Positions 30,906-41,727 of a stretch of DNA of 64,000 nucleotides are shown here, piece by piece. Made by a program: the position numbers and the translations under genes. The DNA is from Aureobasidium sp. EXF-3400 (lineage: Eukaryota; Ascomycota; Dothideomycetes; Dothideales; Saccotheciaceae), in NCBI GenBank assembly GCA_024195585.1, contig SWBL01000009.1, forward strand, positions 1-64,000. Direction: 5' to 3'. How positions within the stretch are numbered: position 1 is the stretch's first letter; every line of letters starts with the position of its first letter. The notes under the pieces are model-generated. The model saw nothing but the letters and a program-made list of their open reading frames with translations, did not search any database and was not told where the DNA came from.

Positions 30906-33900
30906 GCACGAGATTGGAACACATCGCTTATCACTTCCTATGTCGATCTCGAGACCAGAAGGAGTTAATATTGGAAAGAAATCATGTATTTATGGGACAA
31001 GAACGCGGAAAAGAAAAGATAAACGCTACACATATACAAATAATGGTGTTGTTGGTGTTGTTGGCTGGGCCAGTCTTTCGTTTCGAATAGTTTTAATATA
31101 TCACTCGCTCTATAGTAGATAGCTTTTTACAATGAATTGGGATTTAACAATACTTCTTTTGAACACTTTTTTTTCTCTGATGTGATTTGATTCACGGTAA
31201 ATAGCTTAACTTACACAATGAATCAGGATTTGACATTACTTCTTTCGAACATTTCCTTTCCTCCAATGTGGTTAGACGAACGATGAACTACCCGAGGGTC
31301 TTGCATCGCAACCCCCCCGGTGCGCAAGAATAGGTCGCGAGGGTATTTGTGAAAATACAGAGGTCTTTTGGTAAATCGGAAGTATCCACTGAGAATGGTG
31401 ATTTTGTCGGCTCTCTACGGGCTTGCTCGCCATCGACAAAGCACTGCATCTTGACATTCAAACCTAATACTCTGGAAGGATGCTAAACTCATATCTCAAG
31501 TGCTTTCTCGTGAAAGGAATGTCTAGACGCTATAAAAGGCATGATGACTTCCAAGATAGAGATGTATCCTGGAGTAAAGCGTTTCTCAAACCGATTGTGC
31601 GTTTGCATGGTTACTTGCGTGATGTGCACTCTGCAGCTGGGCATCATTCGATTTCTTTATCTGTGACAGCGAGAAAAAGTCACATCACGCACGCGGACCG
31701 TGTGATAAGTTGTGAGAAATTTCGACCCGATTGCTGCCTGAACCTCTTTGATGTAGGATGTGGATTGCTGCCTAGAAGCCTTACTCACATACAATGTTAT
31801 TCCAAACAAGTTCATCAAAACAAAAGCTGTAAAGCGCTCCTTTGCACTCCACACACATATTCTGATTGGTCAAAATTCTTAGTCAACAAATACAGGATAG
31901 TGATGTACAAACAGTTCCCACATCCGACGGTTAGTGTGAGCTCTGATTACTGCTTATAACAAGTTTGGTAAGCATTGTCATTGGTTGAGCTATCCTTGAT
32001 ATGCAACAGAGTGGACTTCTAGGCTGCATCGCGCTAACCGTCGGACATGGAAAGAGTCTGTATGCAAGATTGCTCCACCGTGGCTCGCTCCATGTGCGAG
32101 GATACCTTGTCACTTTCATGTGCACCGCCACAGCTACTTCATGCAGCCAAGCAAAGTTCCTCCACCCACTTTCCAAATACTTCTAGAAGGTGTGTTGAGT
32201 GTGCTGCATATCGTCCCGTCTGAGGAGTGAAGGCCGGAGATGCAGAGTTTTCTTTGCTGTGGGAGGCCTCGTAGCGTGTGTGTCGCAAAGTACGGTCGGT
32301 CTTTGAAGGATATATTCTCACCTGTGGGGGTGGAGCTGCCAATGTAGCGGTATAGGTCACCATAAGGAGAGAAATCTCGACTTATTTCAGAGTGTGCAAA
32401 CAGCGTAGAGTCAGCAAAAGTGGCTAGCTGAAGACTGAGGCGCGGGCAGTTTTTCGCAAGGCGTAGTCGTTTGGATGCCTCAGGTTGACCGGTCAAGCGC
32501 CCGGCTGACGTTTGAGTCGAAAGCAAGAAAACTAGAAAAAAGGCCACCATCGCTGTCGGGGGCCGTAATGTTAATTATAACCTTGCATCGCTCAAGTTGT
32601 CCTCTTATATCATACTTGTTTCTCGACAATCTTACCAAAAGTGTGAAAAGCGATAATGGTCTCAGAGGCAAACACCATGACTTTTCCCGCTTACGACGCC
32701 TCTTGCCCGGTGTCGCCGTTTATCGTGCTGGATGTCAGAGCTGAAGACTGAGGACTTGGCTATGACGGGCAGACAGCAACCCATCGAAGTCGATAATAGG
32801 CAACATCTTTGCGAAATCTTGGACTCAGCTGCTTACTTCCTCTGGATCGCGATCGTGAACGTATATTCTCGGGATGCGCTGGAAGAGGCTCCATGCCCAG
32901 TATTCATGCATGACTTGACTATCGCAATGCTGGGATTAGCAGTTCTTGGAGCAATGCCCGACCGCCATGCCTGACGACAGCTGGTCCCTTACCGTGGATG
33001 CGAAGATACTGTGATGTGGCTTTGTCGTGTAAGATGTCGGTGTGTTGGAACTCAGTCCGTCCAAGGAAACCGAAGAAGGCAATGGTCTACGAAGAAACGA
33101 CATATTGCGATAACCCTTGGACACGTTATTCCCTGCCAACTACTGCGACACGGACCGGGAAAGCCGACGTCGAAGAATATCGGATCATGTCGCATGAAGC
33201 CATCAGGAGGTCGCAACGGATGATTCTTGTGACTTCTGAACGCACGAGCTGGTCAACGTGGCATAGCCCTGAGCATCTGACCTGTATTGGCAGTGCTGTG
33301 ATGTGTTTGTCGGAAGATTCTCGACGTCTTTAGAACGACTAAGGCAATCTACTGGTGCCTAGCGGCGAGAAGTTGCCCAGGATGCTCACAAATGGCTTGT
33401 AGCCGACGGTCCAGAAGCAAGATTCGGTGAGTGCACAGCCCTGCTTCTTCTGAGCGCTTTCCATTTGTAATGAATGGTCTACATGACTGCTGCCAGGGAT
33501 GAGTAGACGCTCGGTACGAGCAGAGACACCGAACGTTCAGAGCGTTTGCCTGAGGCGTGGCGGTTGCTTCCTTGCGAAGAATTATTTGTGTACACGCAGG
33601 TACGAGGAGACTTGTCGCAGAGACATTGGACCCTGAAGCTGACGGAAGGCCCGGTTGGTCTACGGAGATAGCCGCGGCGCGCCACAAGCGGCGATCTTTT
33701 GTGGCTGTGAGGTCTGCAACAAGCTTTCTTTGGTGGTGGTGGAGCAGCCCTGTGTCTGGGATGGCTCGCCCACCAGGCAGCCATTGAGGCACCAGAGGTC
33801 GACAGGCTTCCAGCTAACCCGGCGTATATAATAGGAAACGGAAGCGGGAATGCACCCCTCGACTCAGCCTCGTGATACTTACGTGGATGCTCATCGAAGG

Positions 33901-34143
33901 CCGACGCTCTCCTCCGGTCATCGTAACTTCCTTCTTGCCGACAAAACATCTGTAGGTCCACGTCGTCCTTGCCACCACTTGTCTTGGGCGTCAACAACCG
34001 TCGATACAAAGTCTGGTCTAGCTTCTTGACTCACACTTTCCTCTCGATCTCGAACCACCTCTATCTAGAGCGCGAACTTCCATCAGGAAAACTCTTCCCA
34101 TCATCAGAACTTCATCATTTCATCATCAACTACCCTGCCCTGC
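30906..34143. other. 3.2-kb gap with a short tandem repeat
   Basis: Apart from an imperfect tandem duplication at 31114-31287 I see no supported gene or RNA. Open frames on both strands have no domains. The final 150 nt are CT- and CA-rich and form the leader of the zinc-finger gene. Confidence 0.45.
31114..31287. repeat. imperfect tandem duplication, unit about 88 nt
   Basis: Two adjacent copies share blocks in the same order: ATAGCTT, ACAATGAAT, GGATTT, TACTTCTTT, GAACA and ATGTG. Differences are mostly transitions and small gaps. It lies in the 3' flank of the Ser-rich gene. Confidence 0.65.
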
Positions 34144-35178
34144 ATGTCTGCGATGGCGGTTTCCGAAGCAAAACAAAAATCTCAGCAAGAGTCGCCTCTC
34201 ATGTCGCCTGCGAAATCCTCAAGTCCCGAAAATGACTCGGACCCTCAAGACACATCTCAAATCACGAACGGAGACGACGACGAGCGAAGGAGCAGTTCGG
34301 TTGTTTTTTCTCCCTCGAGTTTTAAACCACTAAATCACCGTCGAACGGCACCCAAACACAATGGAGCTGGAAAATTCGAATGCCAAAACTGTCATCAAAT
34401 CTTTGACCGCAAATGTGAATGGAAGTAAGTGCTTGCTCTTTTCATTATCTCGATTGCTTTCCTCACGGATGTTTTCATGCCTGAGTTGTTGGCCAAATCG
34501 AGCTGTCATATCGAATCTTGTGCTGCGGCCCAAGAGGCATACCCAAACGTCCCGCTCCGCCAATCAACATGAAATCCGATACCGGACATTCCAACACATC
34601 ATGCTAACTCATCATGCAGCAAACACATGGACAAGCATGAACGGCCATACAAGTGCGATAAACCGCAATGCGCTAAGCTCCTAGGATTCACCTACTCAGG
34701 CGGCCTCTTGCGTCACGAACGCGAGGTCCACAGCATGCATGGCGGACCCAAGGAACAGCTTTTCTGCCCTATCAAACACTGCAAGCGACACACGGAACAG
34801 GGCTTCACACGTCGCGAGAATCTGCAAGAGCATCTACGCAGGGTGCACAAGCTGCAAGACGTGGAGAGTATCGAAGCTGCCGCTCAAGACGCACTCACGC
34901 CTGGAACTGCTCCATCCGACCATGATTCCGACGATGACGCTCGGTCGATAAAGCGTAAGCGTATGAGTGTCGTGAGTCAGAGTGAGGACGCGCCGGAAGA
35001 GGACATCAGAACTCAGCTCAAGAAACTGCGACTGGACAATGCCGAATTACGAACCATGGGTGCAAGCCAACGTGCCGAACTCGACGCCATGAAAGAACAG
35101 ATCAAATTCCTGCAAGAACAACTCGCATCAACACAGACCGTACAGATTCCTCGCTGGCGACCAAACGGGACAGGTTGA
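34144..35178 (+). CDS. C2H2 zinc-finger protein
   Basis: Exons are 34144-34424 and 34620-35178, giving 279 residues. The first 80 residues are Ser-rich and acidic. The first finger is split by the 195-nt intron: FECQNCHQIFDRKCEW joins to NKHMDKHERPYKC, giving Cys-X2-Cys-X12-His-X3-His. A second, less regular finger (YKCDKPQCAKLLGFTYSGGLLRHEREVH) and a third (CPIKHCKRHTEQGFTRRENLQEHLRRVH) follow. After an acidic linker with a basic patch (SIKRKRMS, a likely nuclear signal), the C-terminus is a coiled coil of about 60 residues (LKKLRLDNAELRTM to FLQEQLAS), suggesting dimerisation. The intron has a GTAAGT donor, CTAAC branch and GCAG acceptor. A nuclear transcription factor is the likely role; the target genes are unknown. 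Confidence 0.88.
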
Positions 35179-37848
35179 GAATTCTTGGACACGAACAGGA
35201 GCTACGCAAATCATATGGATACAGCGACTGAGTCAACTGGTTGATCGCTCTCATGTCACAGCCCAAGGATTCTGCATCAGCGCATCTTCGTTACGAATAC
35301 ATTCACCGGTCGCGAAACTCCGAAGATATCTTGCACCACGCGCCTTTTCGCGTGTGAGCACGTTTTGAGAGCCGCGATCCCGCAGGACCCGCTTGGCCTG
35401 AGGCGCAGTGCAGGCAGCAGCTTATGCACAGGAATCCCACGGAGACAACGACATTTTTACCATCAGCCTACGAATTCAGGCTAGAACCCAAGAACACGAG
35501 ATCAGGAAGAGAAAGAGGATGACAAATGGCTCAGGCAGCTAGGAGGAATTTGAAATGGTGTTTAAAAAGAATATTAATAATTGCTGGAGGGGTGGATGGC
35601 TGAGAGTGCCAGGACACGAGGCCTTCCGGATGTGAGGCATCAGCTTATCTCACCTCTCTATACTTTCTTTTCCTTTCTGTTGTACGACTTTGTGGCTGGC
35701 TATCTTGAGCGATGCCTGAATACGAATACACACCTTTCCACTTTTGACCTCTTCTGTGCCTCGTAGATCTCGATTAGTGCACTTGCTTATTTGACACATG
35801 ACTGTATGTAAACCTTTCTGATTGAAGCTACCTGCGGTGTGCGAATGATGATACCCGATCTTTGCTCAGGCACCTCTGTTTTGCTCCAGAGGAGATACGG
35901 TCTTAACTCAACAGTATACCTACCCTTCTCGGACCGAGCTCACGCATGGCGTAGAATAAGATGATCGAGGGATGTATCTATCAGAATACCAACACAGGAA
36001 GGATTGAAGGATGAGAAGATGCATCACTGTGAGCTAAGCTTCCTTCGAATCCTGTGATTCCTTCTCCGCAGTCTGTTTCCCCACCCTAATCAAATCAAAA
36101 CCAAAGAAGCAGAAGTGTGGTATAGTGGGGTATGATACCCTGTCTTGAACATGTGAGTTGCATGGTCTAGACTCTTTGTTGCCTTTCTTCTTTGCCGCTG
36201 AGATCAGCGATGGATATTCATAAGGTATGTTGGCATTTCTTACGGGATGGTGTATCTGTTACTCGCTATCAACCTGAGGACAGTGTGCTCTCATGTTTGT
36301 GGTACCAGTAAGACAGCGGAGCGGAGTGGTTGAGATTCGATGTGTACTAGGGTTTACTCTGATGCAGGTCGTGCAGATAATCGTGGAAATATGATCGGTT
36401 TTGGACAGTTGGTGGAAGAGATTCCGAAAGGAAGATAGATGAGCGCTATTTATGAAAGGGGTTCGAGAAAATTGAAGCAAGTATATAATTTGGCATCAAG
36501 CTACGGCATGACTGATCGCTCATTGAAATGATACAACTCCCTCGTCGGTTCTGATAGACATATCTGTATCCTCTGTGGTGGATGGTGCATACTTTTCACC
36601 ACGAGAGAACTTATCTGTGTGTTTTATACATTTGCACTGCCAGGACTCTCGAGAAGGAATAGAGGATTCTGGAGAGACGGTGGGTATGAATACCACTTGC
36701 CGAGTTTGCGGTAGAGCTGCCGAGAGAGAACTCAAGCCCAGCCTTTGCAGTCGAGCGCCGAAGATGTGATTCGTATGACCCTGTCGTCTGTGTACTTGAG
36801 AACAACTTCAACGACGTCAAGGAGTATGTCGATTGATTGGCCAGAGATTGTTGAAACAGATGCCGAGGCGACCTTGAAAGATCAACAGTCGAGCAGAACA
36901 TAGCGGGAGAAACCTGTGGATCGACATCTCACATTGTGGTTTGTGACAATGACTTGGATGCTGAGGCCGGACGCAAATTGCTCACATGGACCGGCACTTG
37001 TCCCAGACGGCTCGATTCTGGCATAATGCAGAGATACATGCCTCTTTGTTGTCTCCGTAGATTGTTAGACACCATCTTGTTGTCATATGCACGGTAATGT
37101 CCAAATGATAGATGCATAAAAGATCATGTTGCTCTCTGACGTGATGTGGCGTAGATGTGGCACGTCACCGCTGTGGCTGGGGTCGTGTCATGAGGCTCTC
37201 TGCTTGTAGGCAAGGTAGACCGAAGTAGGTACAGCCTTACGAGAGCCAAGGCATCCAAGCATCAGAGGACACGCGGACTGTGGAGATGTGCTGGCAGCTC
37301 GGGGTGCTCGGAAGGAAAAGACCAGAAAAATATCTGCCTGATGGCCTTGGCCGGCAAGTCAGAAACCGGCGGCGTATCGAGAGCGTACGGAGAGAAGGAA
37401 TCAGAGCCGCTGTGGCTGAGAGCTTTGGTAAAATTGCGAGGTTGGAAATAGAAGCATGAACGCGTCGCCCTCTCAATTTCCCCTTGCATGTACATGTTTT
37501 TGTCAATTTCCCACGGCAGAGTGTTGATGCGATAGGTAGTGAATAGAGTAGACAGAGGCTGGTATAACCTGTTCTTGGTAGAAAGGTAATTTGTTTAGTG
37601 GTTGGTGGACGGCGGGCTTGTCATGTTGGACGTCAGGTTCTCGATGGTTTCCTGCTTTCTTGGCACAAGTCTGACATCATGGCGCAGCGGCGTTTAATTC
37701 CTGTGTTGCGTGAGTGGACGAGGTCGCGTACATAAACGCTGCCTGCCCTGAGGAATCACTCATTCTCATCTCTGCAATCCACTTACATCCACTCCACCAG
37801 CCACACCTTTCCACTACCAAACCAACAACAACTTCAAATACCGTCAGC
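35179..37848. other. 2.7-kb gap without a supported gene
   Basis: I see no domain-bearing frame, tRNA or repeat. The last 100 nt (37740-37848) are rich in CCAC and CAAC runs and form the PMP3 promoter and leader. Confidence 0.45.
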
Positions 37849-38183
37849 ATGGCTTTCACCGGATCGTGAGTCTCCTCTCCGCCTCTTCCTCGTCTCTTCC
37901 GCGGGCTCCGGTCAGCGGAAGCAGCTCTGGGAACACAAGCGACGACGCGTACTGACCCCCCTCTCAGCGACATCATCAAGATCATCATCGCCATCATCCT
38001 CCCTCCTCTTGGTGTCTTCCTCGAGCGCGGCTGTGGTGCTGACCTCCTCATCAACATCCTGTTGACCATCCTTGGTTACATTCCCGGAATCATCCACGCC
38101 CTGTACGTCACCCGCGCTCCTGTCCTACCTTCACGTCGCACCCTACTGACCTCTCTCGCAGCTACATCATCCTCAAGTACTAG
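37849..38183 (+). CDS. PMP3: plasma membrane proteolipid 3 (PMP3/UPF0057)
   Basis: PMP3 is a tiny two-helix plasma-membrane protein whose loss depolarises the membrane and causes salt sensitivity in yeast. Three exons, 37849-37865, 37968-38102 and 38162-38183, give 57 residues, the family length. The product begins MAFTGSDIIKIIIAIILPP, has a second hydrophobic helix (LLINILLTILGYIPGIIHAL) and ends YIILKY. The conserved GVFLERGCG segment lies between the helices. Both introns (102 and 59 nt) have GT donors, CTGAC branches and CAG acceptors. No exon alone forms a long open frame, so the gene is easily missed. Confidence 0.96.
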
Positions 38184-38735
38184 ATGGTTGGCGATAGCCT
38201 CCAGCGGCTTACATCATGACCCCGGCGCAACGAAATCACTATGTTTCCTTTCCTCAACTTTTGCGATACCCTCAAGTCGCGCCGTGCTAGCCATTGAGCG
38301 CCGACTCCGACACCTTCCAGCTATGCGGCCGTAGCCTCCGTCTTTGCTTTCGACCGACTCGCGCCTTATCATCGACCTCGTCCATGGCACACCTGCAAAG
38401 GATTGACTATCGGGCTGTCGATGAAGGTGCTACTTGACTACCGACAGCAGGCGGAGATACTACCACGCTCATGGTTGAATAATACTGTATAATAGCACAG
38501 AACGAAATCAACCTTTCCAATTCTCCATACACTCCACCCTTGCTCCTCCCGTGATCCTGCTTCCAATTGTGTCGCCATAAAGCTAAGGAGCTTGACATTA
38601 CATTCGACTGTATATTGCTATTATTACTGACTGCTGGGTTCGACGTAAAGACAGCCAAGCTCACCCCCGGGCGCCCACCACAAGGCTCACTTGATACTTT
38701 AGCCTCGCATGTCTTTATCTCCCTGTCGGTATATC
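38184..38735. other. intergenic stretch between convergent genes
   Basis: Convergent 3' flanks of PMP3 and the hydrolase gene. Nothing else is recognised. Confidence 0.5.
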
Positions 38736-39602
38736 TCAATGAGCCGCACGTTCGAACCACTTTGCAAACCACCGCACAGCCTGATCCTCTGCTTTCTTCC
38801 CACACTCTCTTTCATGTCCTTCGTTCTCGTCTGCTCTGACAGCAAACCCATGGTGCACATCGTCATACATGATGAACTCGTGTTCAACACCCTGATCTTT
38901 CGTCTTTGCTGTCTTGGCTTTCAAGATATCCTCAATCTGCTTGGCCTTTGCCTTGGGTATTTGCTGGTCAATTCCAGCTGCCGCAATGGAAAGAGGATAA
39001 ATAACAGACTCGATATCCGTAGGTATCTTCAGGCGCGAAGGATGAGCTGTAAAACCACAAGCGACCAGAGGCTTTCCATCGACCACATATTCCTCTTTGC
39101 TCGAGCACAGCTCCACGACCCACTGACCACCCCAGCAATACCCTGCTGCTGCAACAGGAAGTTCAGGATGTGAAGCCTGCAAGCCACGGAAGAAGTTGAC
39201 GACTCTTGGACGAACCAAATGCGCCTTGTCATTCTTCAGGAAAGGCCACCCATACCATACGAGCCTGAGGAAATTATATGCTTTTTTCGCCCAAGCGAAT
39301 GTGCCAGTAGCATCCAGTGCTTTTATACTGATGATCAAGTGTTGGGGAAATACATTCCCGTTCATGAAGTCTGGAAGCATGATTAAGAAGTCGCCTTTTG
39401 CGGCAAAATTGTCGGCTAGGATGCGGGTATTTGAAAGTGTCCAGCCGAATATGTCTGGGAGGATTACAACGACGCCTTTGGGAGATTTGTTGGAAGGTGG
39501 TGAAGCAATATAGACGGGGAGACCATGAAGCTGGGAGACTGAGCCAGTGGGTGTGCCGGTGTGTAGGGAGCCGCTGGCGCAGCATGATTTTGGAAACGAC
39601 AT
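38736..39602 (-). CDS. dienelactone hydrolase family protein
   Basis: A single-exon gene of 288 residues with the alpha/beta-hydrolase layout of dienelactone hydrolases. It starts MSFPKSCCASGSLHTGTPTG, a common N-terminus in fungal members. The nucleophile elbow is GYCWGGQW, with Cys as nucleophile, and the region KGVVVILPDIFGW is the early beta-strand and loop. The acid is probably in the AAAGIDQQIPKAK segment, and the catalytic His is in YDDVHHGFAVR, so the Cys-Asp-His triad is complete. The usual role is hydrolysis of lactones from aromatic-ring cleavage; many fungal copies have unknown substrates, and no aromatic pathway genes lie nearby. Location is probably cytosolic, since no signal peptide is seen. 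Confidence 0.9.
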   Translation of the reverse strand: MSFPKSCCASGSLHTGTPTGSVSQLHGLPVYIASPPSNKSPKGVVVILPDIFGWTLSNTRILADNFAAKGDFLIMLPDFMNGNVFPQHLIISIKALDATGTFAWAKKAYNFLRLVWYGWPFLKNDKAHLVRPRVVNFFRGLQASHPELPVAAAGYCWGGQWVVELCSSKEEYVVDGKPLVACGFTAHPSRLKIPTDIESVIYPLSIAAAGIDQQIPKAKAKQIEDILKAKTAKTKDQGVEHEFIMYDDVHHGFAVRADENEGHERECGKKAEDQAVRWFAKWFERAAH

Positions 39603-40115
39603 CTCGTATAGGATTAAGTAGTAGCGATGAGTATGGGAGATGTTGCTTGAAGAAGTCGATGTCGGATGGATGCACTTATATTATTGCTGACTTGGTGTAT
39701 CTACTACAGCACGTTGAAACCTGTAGGATGGTCTGGCTCGTACGATAATCCTTCCAGCTCGGTGTCCAGATTAAATATGGCTCGAAGATAAGCAACGTAT
39801 GATTGACAGCTTCTAGCATGCAGCCATCTCATTCACAAATGCTTCATATTGGCTGGATAACATTGTGGAGGTATGCATGTGTTCTGCCACAATCCTTTGA
39901 CACGCGGAGAGTCGAGGTGTCCCAAAGCGAGCTAGTTCGTGCCAAGCCATCCTCACTTACTAAGCAAGCCGCTCAGACCATTCTCCGCTCAAAATCTTCA
40001 GCGCAAGCTTGCACTACAAAACCAGACCTCTTCTCTACACAAACTTCCTCCTCTCTCACAACAGCAGCATCAGCGCGCAAAGTAGCACCACGATGCTGCT
40101 GTCTCAGTCAAAATG
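39603..40115. other. upstream region and first exon zone of the snoRNA host
   Basis: Contains the promoter of the hydrolase gene (minus strand) and presumably the promoter and first exon of the plus-strand snoRNA host transcript. The exact start cannot be seen. An open frame at 39803-40153 runs across the first donor and is probably fortuitous. Confidence 0.4.
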
Positions 40116-40145
40116 GTAAGCTCATCTTTACTGCACCTTCCCCTC

Positions 40146-40212
40146 CTACCTGATGAAAACGCCAAACCGCAATCAAACTAGAGTCTTTGATCTCTTCGGA
40201 GAACTGAAACCG
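40146..40212 (+). ncRNA. snR78: C/D snoRNA, snR78-like (25S Um2421)
   Basis: Box C TGATGA is at 40151-40156 and box D CTGA at 40204-40207. The guide TCAAACTAGAGTC (40173-40185) is the complement of 25S GACTCTAGTTTGA, followed by D' TTGA at 40187. The fifth nucleotide upstream of D' pairs with the U of GACUC, the site modified by yeast snR78. The ends are approximate, since no clear terminal stem is seen; a later CTGA at 40232 is an alternative box D. Confidence 0.82.
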
Positions 40213-40491
40213 CCTTTGCAAGCACGTCAGTCTGAACTCAACAACCAATTCATCTCTCTTCGCTTCAATTCTCTTCAAGCGCACAAGACTGACTGAAAGC
40301 CAGATGCTAGGCTTGACGCGTTGCTCAACTCTTCGCTCGCTTGTGCGCTTTGCAATCTTGCATGCTGTCGTCCCTTTCACTAGGTGCACGGCTCGGTCTC
40401 TTCAGCGCGTTCAAGATTGACGACTGAAGAGACTTTCACATATAAAGGTATGCGCTCACTATTTCTTCACCCATCACCTACTCCTCCCTTA

Positions 40492-40586
40492 TTTTCTGAT
40501 GAACATGTGAACGTATTTATACGCTGGAAATTACCGACCAAGTCCTTCGGGACGGTGCCGATATCAAATGGCTATTTCTGAGTCTT
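40492..40586 (+). ncRNA. snR77: C/D snoRNA, probable snR77 (18S Um578)
   Basis: Box C TGATGA is at 40497-40502 and box D CTGA at 40578-40581. The segment GCTGGAAATTA (40523-40533) before D' CCGA (40534) matches the complement of 18S GGUAAUUCCAGC except for one extra A. The +5 position falls on the U that yeast snR77 modifies. Position between snR78 and snR76 supports the name. The bulge makes this the weakest of the first six. Confidence 0.65.
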
Positions 40587-40684
40587 ACACACAAATCTCA
40601 ACTTTTCACAAGCTCTTCCTCTGAACCTTACTGACTTTGTTGATCGATAGGTAAACATCGCACCCCTTTAACAACACCACCTTC

Positions 40685-40781
40685 CTCTTGTGATGAAGCG
40701 GCACTGGGCTCCGACTACAAACCGAATGAGCAGATATGCCAACGCTGTGACAGGCCTAGAAAACCTCGTCCACTGATTTCG
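40685..40781 (+). ncRNA. snR76: C/D snoRNA, snR76-like (25S Cm2197)
   Basis: Box C GTGATGA is at 40690-40696 and box D CTGA at 40773-40776. The guide GCACTGGGC (40701-40709) complements 25S GCCCAGTGC and is followed after one base by D' CCGA (40711). The fifth nucleotide upstream of D' pairs with the third C of GCCC, consistent with the yeast snR76 target. The surrounding frame happens to be open for about 90 codons but is not coding in my view. Confidence 0.8.
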
Positions 40782-40976
40782 ACAACACAATCACTTTTTG
40801 TCATCGACCAGTCTACAAGAGCTTGGGCTGACATGTATGATAAAGAGGGCTTGCCTTTTGTAAACACACTTCTCCTTTGGCGTCGCTGGAACACGCGCGC
40901 TCACTGGGTCAAACAAATATCAAATGGTATGCAGAATTTGCTTTCAATCTTTTTTTCCTCTTCACACTCTGTGGTT

Positions 40977-41069
40977 GTCATATGATGAACACTTTAGATG
41001 ACGAGTCTGATCGGCGTTAGCCATGCGGACACAACTTTATTTTATACCATTCATGCCTAACTGAATATA
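40977..41069 (+). ncRNA. snR75: C/D snoRNA, snR75-like (25S Gm2288)
   Basis: Box C ATGATGA is at 40982-40988, D' CTGA at 41007-41010 and box D CTGA at 41061-41064. The guide TTAGATGACGAG (40994-41005) is the exact complement of 25S CTCGTCATCTAA. The fifth nucleotide upstream of D' pairs with the G of CUCG, the yeast snR75 site. The enclosing intron, 40927-41138, has a GACTAAC branch and TTTTAG acceptor, the best splice signals of the cluster. Confidence 0.88.
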
Positions 41070-41233
41070 TGCACATTCTCTCACACTCTTGTACAATCAT
41101 CACACTCAGGCAATCAGTGACTAACAATCGAGTTTTAGATCTTGCTCTTCTCTGTTTCGAGTCTTTGCATTCTTTCTGCACGGTCTGCCCCGCATGATAG
41201 TGTAAGTCTTTGCTCATCGCACATTCCCTTCAC

Positions 41234-41325
41234 TTCACATGATGATTCAAAACAAACACAATGACAAGCATATGTCCGAATTGCCTTGACCGGTAGTACT
41301 GCAGAGAATGTCTTGTCTGATCCAC
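41234..41325 (+). ncRNA. snR74: C/D snoRNA, snR74/U27 (18S Am28)
   Basis: Box C ATGATGA is at 41239-41245 and box D CTGA at 41317-41320. The segment AATGACAAGCATATG (41260-41274) is nearly the same as that of vertebrate U27 and complements 18S CATATGCTTGTC near the 5' end. D' is CCGA at 41276. The fifth nucleotide upstream of D' pairs with the A of CAUA, the snR74/U27 site. This match identified the cluster. Confidence 0.92.
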
Positions 41326-41493
41326 AACATCCACCCCATCCTCATCCAAAGTCATTCATCGTAACATCGTCGCTGACTTTACAAAGACCTTCACAGTACC
41401 TCATCATCTCGGTTGACTCTGTGCTTGCATACTCTCTTCATCCAGGTAAGCTCTCGACTTCTTCACCCATCCTTCCCTTCAAGAGCATTGTCA

Positions 41494-41591
41494 TTTCAAT
41501 GATGATTTATTCTATTTATCACGACGGTCTACGTAGCCACAAGTTGGACATTGACGAAACCGCCATTGACAATGGCATTGATCTGATATCG
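41494..41591 (+). ncRNA. snR73: C/D snoRNA, snR73/U35-like (25S Cm2959)
   Basis: Box C ATGATGA is at 41499-41505 and box D CTGA at 41583-41586. The guide TCACGACGGTCTA (41519-41531) complements 25S TAGACCGTCGTGA. A degenerate D' (CGTA, 41532) would place the modification on the C of UAGAC. The downstream part CCATTGACAATGG resembles the matching region of vertebrate U35, which targets the equivalent site. Confidence 0.82.
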
Positions 41592-41727
41592 ATTTGACTT
41601 TGCTCTTTCTTTGCAATGCACATCTTCAGCATCTCTTTTGGATCTTTGCTGACCTCAATTCAAGAACAGGTGTTTGCATGTTTGTCTTTTTGACTTTTTG
41701 TCTTTTCCATTGCTCATCCGGCCTTGT

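Larger units (their letters stand above)
40116..41669 (+). ncRNA. inferred spliced non-coding host of a C/D snoRNA cluster
   Basis: Six snoRNAs lie head to tail. Each is preceded by a donor-like GT at a regular 35-55 nt from box C: GTAAGC 40116, GTATGC 40448, GTAAAC 40651, GTATGC 40927, GTAAGT 41202 and GTAAGC 41446. Plausible acceptors after CTRAC branch sites are 40303, 40650, 41138, 41386 or 41396, and 41669. The implied exons are short (about 50-145 nt) and share no continuous coding frame, so I infer a non-coding host whose introns release the snoRNAs. At 40650/40651 and 41669/41670 the acceptor AG directly abuts a GT. The transcript may run on towards 42140, where another GTAAGC lies just upstream of the next protein gene. 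Exon boundaries are an inference; the snoRNAs are better supported. Confidence 0.6.

Noticed and set aside
31480..31959. Plus-strand frame of 159 codons in the 3.2-kb gap
   Set aside because: Cys/His-rich composition without pattern, no homologous style, no splice or promoter support.
40182..40417. Two overlapping protein-like frames after the first donor in the snoRNA region
   Set aside because: They change frame, have no start or partner exon, and overlap the snR78 guide; openness over 40-60 codons is expected by chance.
40651..40926. Open frame of about 90 codons that looks like a coding exon, with a splice-compatible short final exon at 40998
   Set aside because: The frame contains the snR76 boxes and guide, its neighbours contain other snoRNAs, and the implied short exon overlaps the snR75 guide. 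A snoRNA intron explains the sequence better.
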